DNA from: a bacterium
GTDB lineage: Bacteria > Margulisbacteria > Marinamargulisbacteria > SXXA01
NCBI GenBank assembly: GCA_018402095.1
Contig: JAGYJO010000095.1
Location: forward strand, 1-5,863
Length of the DNA stretch: 5,863 nucleotides
Direction: 5' to 3'
Positions within the stretch are counted from its first letter, which is position 1, and every line of letters begins with the position of its first letter. The translations under genes were made by a program, and so were the position numbers. The notes below the pieces were generated by a model, which did no database searches, had not been told where the DNA came from, and worked only from the letters and a program-made list of their open reading frames with translations. Below, piece after piece: positions 1-5,818 of this stretch.

Positions 1-16
1 ACACAACAGAAAAGGC

Positions 17-204
17 CCCGTCGATCCGGAGGGCGCGCGCCGGAGCACGTGCCCCCTTGTCCAGAAATACCGCAGAACCGGCTTCGCCAGGCCGCAGGCA
101 TTGCCCCCCTACCAGGGGGGTGGCACCGAAGGTGACGGGGGGTGCCTCCTTTCGCGAGGCTCACGACTGCGTCGCTCACCCTTGCGATCCCGTCGAGGAC
201 AGGG
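17..204. repeat. GC-rich element with clustered inverted repeats
   Basis: This stretch has no convincing gene and is about 68% GC, against roughly mid-40s in the adjacent genes. It is packed with short inverted repeats. These are a self-complementary GGCGCGCGCC (32-41); a CCGGC/GCC-A-GG stem with a TTC loop (78-91); CCCCCC-TACCA-GGGGGG (104-120); GGCACC-GAA-GGTGAC with one mismatch (122-136), whose left arm can also pair with GGTGCC at 141-146; GCCTC/GAGGC (144-148 with 156-160); and CGAC-TGC-GTCG (164-174). CCCTTGTCC (54-62) can pair with GGACAGGG (197-204) with one bulge, enclosing most of the hairpins. The octamer CCCGTCGA occurs at 17-24 and 189-196. It lies just past the stop codon of the HEAT gene. 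It may be a dispersed palindromic repeat, a non-mobilised element or a structured RNA; the sequence alone does not decide. The outer limits are approximate and the left part may continue beyond the window. Confidence 0.55.
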
Positions 205-227
205 ATAAATAGCGCCGTTGAAACACC

Positions 228-1205
228 TTAGCGCAAGAGGGCATCGCCGATATCTCCTAGAAAGTTAATAAAACCACCCAATCGTTTGTTGGTATTTGGT
301 AAAGGATGGGCTTTCCGAAACGCTTTTGTCCGTTCCTTAAAAACATCATTACGTTCCGCCAAACGATAAATGGCAGGCAAGGCCGGCTCTGGACCGATTT
401 TTTCTACCAAGGCCAAGAGCTTGGCATAAGGCATCCCATCCACCAACATCGCTTTCAACAAATGCGGCAAACACGCAGGGCCAATTTTGAGAATCATCAG
501 CTCCGCATGCGCTTTAACCGCAGGCGTCCCATTGGCCAACCCCCCAATAATCGTCGGCACTGCAGTTTTATACCCTATCTGTGCAATGGCGGCCAAAATA
601 CAGCGTCTTAATTTGGCTTCTTTGTAGAGCTTGATCATCGCAGGAACCGCTTTTTCACAACGCATGCTTCCCAGTAGTAATATAATTTCTTTTTGATGGT
701 CTTTGTGTTTGAGTCCATGACACAGTGCCACCTCGGCCTGAATGCCACCCAAGGCATAGAGCGTATGGATAATGCGATGCAACACAAACCAGTCCTTGGC
801 GTGGGTCACTTGCGCTTCTAAATAAGGCACCGCATATCGTCCAAAGTGGAGAATAATCGCATACACATGCCTGCGCACAAAAATATTGGGATGCGGCAAA
901 TACTCGACAAGGCGATCGGATATTTCAGGACCAAAACGCAACAAAGCTTTCACCGCATTTTTACGCACGTGATAGTCATCATCTTTGAGTAACTGGCACA
1001 ACCACTTCACAGCGGTGGCATCTTTCAGGTCTCCTAGTTTTTCAGCGATACACCAACGAATCACCCATTCCGGATCCGCCAAATAAGGCAGCAAGGCCGT
1101 GACCATTTTGGGCATTTCCAGCACTTTGAGATCCAAAATAGCATCCCAACGGGTTTCTTCTACCCGGAGTTTTTCGATAATGGTTTTTAGAGTTGATGTT
1201 GACAT
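228..1205 (-). CDS. HEAT-repeat protein
   Basis: This encodes a 325-residue soluble protein made almost entirely of paired helices of the HEAT / PBS-lyase type. Typical units are visible around residues 44-60 (DPEWVIRWCIAEKLGDL), 75-92 (DDDYHVRKNAVKALLRFG) and 105-123 (HPNIFVRRHVYAIILHFGR), followed by more diverged units to about residue 280. The last 40 residues are basic and less repeat-like. There is no signal peptide or membrane segment, so a cytoplasmic location is expected. HEAT solenoids usually act as protein-binding scaffolds; no catalytic motif is visible and the partner is unknown. The ATG at 1205 lies 10 bases after the radA stop and has no strong Shine-Dalgarno match, which suggests it is the last gene of the clpC-radA transcript and is translated by coupling or readthrough of ribosomes. 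A role with ClpC or RadA is inferred from position only. The family call is firm, the function is not. Confidence 0.85.
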   Translation of the reverse strand: MSTSTLKTIIEKLRVEETRWDAILDLKVLEMPKMVTALLPYLADPEWVIRWCIAEKLGDLKDATAVKWLCQLLKDDDYHVRKNAVKALLRFGPEISDRLVEYLPHPNIFVRRHVYAIILHFGRYAVPYLEAQVTHAKDWFVLHRIIHTLYALGGIQAEVALCHGLKHKDHQKEIILLLGSMRCEKAVPAMIKLYKEAKLRRCILAAIAQIGYKTAVPTIIGGLANGTPAVKAHAELMILKIGPACLPHLLKAMLVDGMPYAKLLALVEKIGPEPALPAIYRLAERNDVFKERTKAFRKAHPLPNTNKRLGGFINFLGDIGDALLR

Positions 1206-1215
1206 ATCATGTATT

Positions 1216-2571
1216 CTACTTGAATTTCGAAAAAAGCGTGATAGCGTCTTTTAAAGAACCCACGGCCCAACGCTTAAACTCTCCTGCACCAGGCAAACCC
1301 TCTTCATCTTTTTTGGGCAAAATACACCCAGAAAACCCCATTTTCATCAATTCTTGCAATCGCAAAGCCGATTGTGGGGCACCACGAATCTCTCCCGTAA
1401 GCCCAACTTCACCATACACAGCAAACCCTTTTGGCAAGGCAACATCATAAGTGGAGGATAAAATAGCATACACAATACCCAAATCAACAGCAGGTTCCGA
1501 GGCTCGAAAACCGCCTACGATATTGAGAATCACATCCTTGGTACTCAACCGAACCCCAGCTATTTTTTCCATAGCGGCAATCATCAAATTGGCACGATTG
1601 GGATCTACCCCCAAAAAAGTCCGTTTGGCCATACCATAGCCAGAATCCACCACCAACGCCTGTACTTCCACGAGAAACACACGGGATCCTTCACGTGTCG
1701 CGACAATCACTGCCCCGGGAACACCCATACTGGTTTCATCCATAAAAATAGCGGACGGATTTTTGATCCCCACCAAACCTGTCTCACACATTTCAAACAC
1801 ACCAATATCTTGGGTATGATGAAACCTATTTTTGAAACATCTCAAAATACGGTATTGCTGCTGACGTTCACCCTCAAGGTAGAGAATCACATCCACCAAA
1901 TGCTCCAAGACTTTGGGTCCTGCCAGCTGACCTTCTTTGGTAATATGTCCGATAAAAATACCAGACGCACCCACCTGCTTTAGGGCATTGATGAGAATAG
2001 CCGCACAATGCCGAACCTGATTCACACTACCGGCGACGGAAGGAATCTCTGGATCCATCACGACTTGAATAGAATCCAGAATCACAATCTTGGGCTTCAA
2101 GGTATGAATCGCCTGCAAGACCACATGAATATTCGATTCAGATAAAATATAGAGGGACGCTGGAATCAGACCCAGCCGTTGGGCACGTAAAAAAAGCTGT
2201 TTTTCAGACTCTTCTGCCGTCACATAGAGTACAGGTTTGTCCACTGCCAAGGCCAAAGACAACTGTAAACTCAAAGTCGATTTGCCAATACCAGGCTCCC
2301 CGCCCAGCAAGACCACGCCGCCTTCGACCAATCCCCCGCCCAACACACGGTCAAACTCAAACAGACCTGATGAGAACCGCAAATCAGGTGTGACTTCTAC
2401 CTCACACAAGGGACGCAAATTGGGAACGTGCTGCATGACGGCACCCTTTTGCTTGCGATCAACAATCGCCTCTTCAAGGGTATTCCACGCACCACAATCG
2501 GAACATTGTCCGGCCCACCGAGGCGAAGTCGCCTGGCAAGCCGAACAAACAAATGCCGTTTTAGGCCCCAC
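1216..2571 (-). CDS. radA: DNA repair protein RadA (Sms)
   Basis: RadA is a RecA-like, DnaB-like hexameric ATPase that drives branch migration of recombination intermediates and, in transformable bacteria, extends D-loops during DNA uptake. The protein is 451 residues, the usual family length. An N-terminal zinc finger has C9-x2-C12 and C23-x2-C26. The ATPase core has Walker A GEPGIGKST (91-99) and Walker B IVILD (162-166), plus the family stretch GHITKEGQLAGPKVLEH (about 208-224). The RadA signature normally written KNRFG is KNRFH here (247-251). Residues from about 270 to the end match the Lon-protease-like C-terminal domain, which is structural in RadA. The start is GTG at 2571; no other start keeps the zinc finger. 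The first 11 bases overlap the end of clpC, and a GGTGA lies 3 bases upstream of the GTG, so translation is probably coupled to clpC. The next gene begins 10 bases after the TAG stop. Confidence 0.97.
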   Translation of the reverse strand: MGPKTAFVCSACQATSPRWAGQCSDCGAWNTLEEAIVDRKQKGAVMQHVPNLRPLCEVEVTPDLRFSSGLFEFDRVLGGGLVEGGVVLLGGEPGIGKSTLSLQLSLALAVDKPVLYVTAEESEKQLFLRAQRLGLIPASLYILSESNIHVVLQAIHTLKPKIVILDSIQVVMDPEIPSVAGSVNQVRHCAAILINALKQVGASGIFIGHITKEGQLAGPKVLEHLVDVILYLEGERQQQYRILRCFKNRFHHTQDIGVFEMCETGLVGIKNPSAIFMDETSMGVPGAVIVATREGSRVFLVEVQALVVDSGYGMAKRTFLGVDPNRANLMIAAMEKIAGVRLSTKDVILNIVGGFRASEPAVDLGIVYAILSSTYDVALPKGFAVYGEVGLTGEIRGAPQSALRLQELMKMGFSGCILPKKDEEGLPGAGEFKRWAVGSLKDAITLFSKFK

Positions 2572-5053
2572 TGGTCACCAGTTGCGGTGCTTTTTTCGCA
2601 GCCGCAACAGCAGCCAAAGCTGATTTCTCATCCATTTGTGTGATTGAAAAAGCAATTTCATTTTTACGCATTGTTGCTTTGACCTTGAGGTTTGATCTCA
2701 AATTTTTCAGCAACAGTTGATCCGCCAATTTGTCTTCGAAAAATTCCTGGATCGCACGACGAAGTGGTCTAGCACCATGTCGTTGATCAAAGCCTTTTTC
2801 AGCAAGAAAATCTTTGACTTTTTTGTCAGCTGTGACGTAAATCGCTTTGTCTTGCAAACGCTTCTGAACGTCACCCAACATAATATCCACAATTTCACGG
2901 ATATTTTCTTTGTTCAATGATTTGAAAACCACGATATCATCAATCCGATTCAAAAATTCAGGACGGAATTCTTTGCGAAGTTCGTCATTTAATCTTGCCT
3001 TGATCGTTTCCATCTTGGTCGACTCGACGCGCGCTGGATCTACAAAACCAAACGACGTTTCTTTTTCGATGTATTTACTACCTACGTTCGACGTCATGAT
3101 AATAAATGTGTTTTTGAAGTTCACCGTTTTACCCGTTGAATCCGTCAAACGACCATCATCCAACACTTGCAACAGCAGGTTCACCACATCAGGACTGGCT
3201 TTTTCCAATTCATCAAACAACACCACAGAATACGGACGACGACGAACAGGCTCCGTCAATTGCCCCCCATCATTAAAGCCCACATAGCCTGGAGGAGAAC
3301 CAATCAAACGAGAGACCGTGTGTTTTTCCATGTACTCAGACATGTCCACACGCACCAAGGCATCACGGCTACCGAAGAGGTATTCCGCCAAGGTTTTGGC
3401 CAGTTCGGATTTTCCAACCCCGGTCGGCCCAAGAAACAGGAAGGATCCTGAGGGACGCTTCGGATCTTTCAATCCCACTTTGGCACGCTTCACCGCACGA
3501 ACCAAGGCTTTCACCGCGTCATTTTGACCAATGATACGCGTCTCAAGTGTTTTTTCCATTTCCAAAAGACGCAAGGACTCTTCTTGTGTGATCTGCAAAA
3601 TAGGCACACCCGTCCAAGCCGCAACCACGTGGGCAATCGCCACGTCATCCACCACACGGGCAATTTTCTTTTGCTCTTCTTCTGGGAAAGTCGCTACTTT
3701 TTCTTCCAGTGCTTTTTCCGCCACATCAATGGTCGCCAACGCCACCATGTCTTTGTTTGTAGCGGCCGGTTCTTTTTGGCGCTGTAGCTCTTCTTTTTCT
3801 TTGACCAACTCTTTCAAGTCATCCGAAACATTGGACGCTTGTAGCATGACACGGGAGGCCGCTTCGTCGATCAAATCAACCGCTTTATCCGGCAAAAAGC
3901 GTTCGGTAATATACCGCGTGGCCAACTGCACCGCATCTTCGATCGCCAAGTCCGTAATCGTCACATTGTGAAAGATTTCGTACTGACGCTTGATGCCTTT
4001 CAAAATCTGAACAGCTTGCTCAGGCGATGGTTCTTCTACCAAAACCGATTGAAAACGACGCTCTAACGCGCCATCGCCTTCAATATGTTTGCGATACTCA
4101 TCCAATGTGGTGGCACCAATACATTGCAACTCACCACGGGACAAGGCTGGTTTGAAGAGGTTTGCCGCATCGAGAGACCCCTCTGAACCACCCGTACCAA
4201 TAATGGTATGCAACTCATCGATAAACAAAATCACATTTTGGGCTTTGCGAACTTCTTCCATGACTTTTTTGACACGGTCTTCAAACTCACCACGGTATTT
4301 GGTACCCGCGACAAGGAGTCCCAAATCCAAGGTCACCACACGTTTGTCTTTCAAACGATCCGGAACATCCCCACACACAATTTTTTGCGCGAGACATTCC
4401 ACGATTGCCGTTTTGCCCACACCAGGTTCCCCCGTTAAAACAGGATTGTTTTTGGTACGGCGGCAAATAATTTGAATAATACGTTCAATTTCTTTTTGAC
4501 GGCCAACCACAGGATCCAAGTGTCCTTCAGCAGCCAAAGACGTCAAATCTCTACCATAGAGATCCAACGTTGGGGTAGACACCATAGGTTGTGTTTTGCT
4601 AGCAGCAGTGGCCAGCTTATTTCCTAACAACTTCAACAACTCTTCTTTGAAAGCTGTGGGGTTCAAACCAACATCATTCAATACACGCGCAGCGATGCTG
4701 GCAGGATCTCTAAACGTTGCTAAAAACAAGTGTTCCACATTGACGTAATTGTGACCCAACTTACGGGCTTCGTCCCATGCAAACGTCAAAACCTGCTTCG
4801 CCTGTTGGGTAAACGGAATATTGCCGCTCTCGGAAACAGCGCCACCATACTCCAAACGCTCCTCAATCGCGTCTCTTACCTGATCAGATGAAAATCCCAA
4901 GGCGTGAAGCCCCTTTAATACAACGTTATCTCCTTCCCCAATAATACCCAGCAGAATATGCTCGGTACCCACATAACTGTGGTGAAATTTCTTGGCCTCT
5001 TCTTGGGCCAACATAATGGACTGGATCGCTTTTTCGGTAAATCTTGAAAACAT
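2561..5053 (-). CDS. clpC: ATP-dependent Clp protease ATP-binding subunit ClpC
   Basis: ClpC is a two-ring AAA+ unfoldase that threads proteins into the ClpP protease in the cytoplasm. In the 830-residue form used here, two Clp_N repeats (about 4-60 and 81-140) precede the first ATPase domain with Walker A GEPGVGKT (208-215), pore motif KYRGE (from 252) and Walker B ILFIDE (275-280). A short middle domain (about 408-463) fits ClpC rather than the long one of ClpB. The second ATPase domain has Walker A GPTGVGKS (542-549), pore motif GYVG (589-592) and Walker B VVLFDE (610-615). FGF at 668-670 sits where ClpP-binding Clp ATPases carry a [LIV]-G-[FL] loop, so ClpP partnership is expected. I chose ATG 5053 because MFSRFTEKA matches the usual ClpC N-terminus (MFGRFTERA); an in-frame GTG at 5119 would add 22 unrelated residues, and ATGs at 5065 and 5062 are also possible. 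The C-terminus has an Ala/Lys-rich tail that overlaps radA. Confidence 0.97.
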   Translation of the reverse strand: MFSRFTEKAIQSIMLAQEEAKKFHHSYVGTEHILLGIIGEGDNVVLKGLHALGFSSDQVRDAIEERLEYGGAVSESGNIPFTQQAKQVLTFAWDEARKLGHNYVNVEHLFLATFRDPASIAARVLNDVGLNPTAFKEELLKLLGNKLATAASKTQPMVSTPTLDLYGRDLTSLAAEGHLDPVVGRQKEIERIIQIICRRTKNNPVLTGEPGVGKTAIVECLAQKIVCGDVPDRLKDKRVVTLDLGLLVAGTKYRGEFEDRVKKVMEEVRKAQNVILFIDELHTIIGTGGSEGSLDAANLFKPALSRGELQCIGATTLDEYRKHIEGDGALERRFQSVLVEEPSPEQAVQILKGIKRQYEIFHNVTITDLAIEDAVQLATRYITERFLPDKAVDLIDEAASRVMLQASNVSDDLKELVKEKEELQRQKEPAATNKDMVALATIDVAEKALEEKVATFPEEEQKKIARVVDDVAIAHVVAAWTGVPILQITQEESLRLLEMEKTLETRIIGQNDAVKALVRAVKRAKVGLKDPKRPSGSFLFLGPTGVGKSELAKTLAEYLFGSRDALVRVDMSEYMEKHTVSRLIGSPPGYVGFNDGGQLTEPVRRRPYSVVLFDELEKASPDVVNLLLQVLDDGRLTDSTGKTVNFKNTFIIMTSNVGSKYIEKETSFGFVDPARVESTKMETIKARLNDELRKEFRPEFLNRIDDIVVFKSLNKENIREIVDIMLGDVQKRLQDKAIYVTADKKVKDFLAEKGFDQRHGARPLRRAIQEFFEDKLADQLLLKNLRSNLKVKATMRKNEIAFSITQMDEKSALAAVAAAKKAPQLVTSGA

Positions 5054-5090
5054 GTCTGCCATCATACCGGAGAGGGTTGTATTTGTTGAA

Positions 5091-5107
5091 GGGGTAACCG
5101 GTTCCCC
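5091..5107. promoter_or_regulatory. Inverted repeat in the clpC leader
   Basis: GGGGTAACCGGTTCCCC is a near-perfect inverted repeat around the palindrome AACCGGTT, with one extra T on the left arm. It lies 38 bases upstream of the preferred clpC ATG, between the divergent clpC and comEA starts. On the clpC mRNA it could form a hairpin, and an alternative 7-base stem is possible between 5105-5111 and 5070-5076 (GAGAGGG with CCCTCTC). It could be a repressor operator or an RNA element. It does not resemble CIRCE or the CtsR heptad repeat. If the GTG at 5119 were the true start, it would be inside the coding region. Confidence 0.35.
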
Positions 5108-5126
5108 TCTCTTCGCCACAGCAGAA

Positions 5127-5155
5127 TAGACATACTTCTAAAAAAAAGAAATAAT
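5127..5155 (+). promoter_or_regulatory. Sigma-70-type promoter for comEA
   Basis: TAGACA (5127-5132) matches the -35 consensus TTGACA at 5 of 6 positions, and AATAAT (5150-5155) matches TATAAT at 5 of 6, with the ideal 17-base spacer, which contains an A-run. Transcription would begin about 5161-5163, essentially at the comEA ATG (5163), giving a leaderless or nearly leaderless message. This agrees with the lack of any Shine-Dalgarno sequence upstream of that ATG. AT-rich DNA can give such matches by chance. Confidence 0.5.
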
Positions 5156-5162
5156 TAACCCT

Positions 5163-5723
5163 ATGTCACTCAAAACCATCGCCATCATCGCCGCACTCCT
5201 ACTCCTAGGAATAGGCTTCAATCTCTACCAACAACAGCAGCTACCCAAAAACACCTTACAACCACTCAACATTTCAAACGCAAGCCCAGCAAAAATCGAA
5301 ACAGAACCCCTCACCGTATACATCACCGGCGCCGTCCAACAACCCGGCCTATACCACATCCCCAAAGACACACGCGTCGTCGATGCCTTAAGCATGGCGG
5401 GTGGCACACAACCACAGGCCAACTTGGAAAAAGTCAATTTGGCGGCCAAAATAAAAGACGGACAGCGGATTTTTGTACCCGCGAAAAAAGCCAGAAAATC
5501 ACGCAGCAGCACAGAGACGTCACCACCTATCACAGCGATAAACATCAACCACGCCAGTGCCAAAACACTCAGCCAAATCCCCAAGTTGTCCGTAAAAACA
5601 GCCGCCGCCATCGTCGCGTTCAGAGAAAAAAACGGACCCTTTCTCTACCTAGATGATCTCACAAAAATCAAAGGCATCGGACCCAAAACACTGGAGAAAT
5701 GGCGACCGTATTTGAGTTTGTAA
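5163..5723 (+). CDS. comEA: ComEA-like DNA receptor: membrane anchor, SLBB domain, helix-hairpin-helix
   Basis: This 186-residue protein has the full ComEA layout. A hydrophobic segment at residues 5-19 with a short N-terminus would anchor it with the rest outside the membrane. An SLBB domain follows at about 51-107 (VYITGAVQQPGLYHIP, then GQRIFVP), then a Lys/Ser/Thr/Pro linker (about 108-122), then a helix-hairpin-helix domain (about 124-186) beginning ININHAS. In known systems ComEA binds double-stranded DNA at the cell surface and passes it to the ComEC channel. The second hairpin has the standard GIGPKT (171-176), but the first reads PKLSVK (140-145) where PGIGPK is usual. The start is the only ATG that keeps the whole membrane segment. 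The gene diverges from clpC and no comEC or comEB follows in the window. Its coding strand is strongly C-rich and G-poor. Related HhH proteins with other DNA-binding roles cannot be excluded. Confidence 0.88.
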   Translation: MSLKTIAIIAALLLLGIGFNLYQQQQLPKNTLQPLNISNASPAKIETEPLTVYITGAVQQPGLYHIPKDTRVVDALSMAGGTQPQANLEKVNLAAKIKDGQRIFVPAKKARKSRSSTETSPPITAININHASAKTLSQIPKLSVKTAAAIVAFREKNGPFLYLDDLTKIKGIGPKTLEKWRPYLSL

Positions 5724-5734
5724 AGCGTTTTTTT

Positions 5735-5762
5735 CGTGGATCTTTATGACCACGCGGTTTTT
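5735..5762 (+). terminator. Possible weak intrinsic terminator after comEA
   Basis: CGTGG (5735-5739) can pair with CCACG (5750-5754) around a 10-base loop, and TTTTT follows at 5758-5762 after three bases. It begins 12 bases after the comEA stop, right where a terminator would be expected. The stem is only 5 base pairs and the T-run is offset, so termination would be modest at best. A separate run of seven T lies before the stem (5728-5734). Confidence 0.3.
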
Positions 5763-5818
5763 CATCGCGCTGGCCAGAGACGTCCCTTCAAAAGCAACCA
5801 TGGTAACTGATGGAATTG

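Noticed and set aside
14..204. CRISPR array
   Set aside because: The repeats are inverted and of differing sequence; there are no regularly spaced direct repeats or spacers.
1..227. RNA gene such as RNase P, SRP RNA, tmRNA or rRNA in the GC-rich left end
   Set aside because: None of the conserved core sequences of these RNAs is recognisable by eye, though a novel RNA is not excluded.
211..234. Terminator for the clpC operon formed by GCGC arms at 212-215 and 231-234
   Set aside because: The stem is only 4 self-complementary bases around a long loop and lacks a proper T-run on the minus strand.
306..611. Open plus-strand frame inside the HEAT gene
   Set aside because: It is antisense to a gene with clear HEAT repeats and its translation resembles no protein family.
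3531..3971. Long plus-strand open frames across clpC and radA (including 2237-2623, 2910-3287 and 4089-4475)
   Set aside because: They are complementary-strand shadows of highly conserved genes; their serine- and threonine-rich translations reflect the antisense reading.
5123..5151. Minus-strand promoter for clpC with -10 TATTCT (5128-5123)
   Set aside because: The -10 matches only 4 of 6 and no acceptable -35 lies at the right distance, so I could not place the clpC promoter.
5225..5611. Minus-strand open frame across comEA
   Set aside because: The plus strand encodes a recognisable anchor-SLBB-HhH protein; the minus reading has no recognisable motif.
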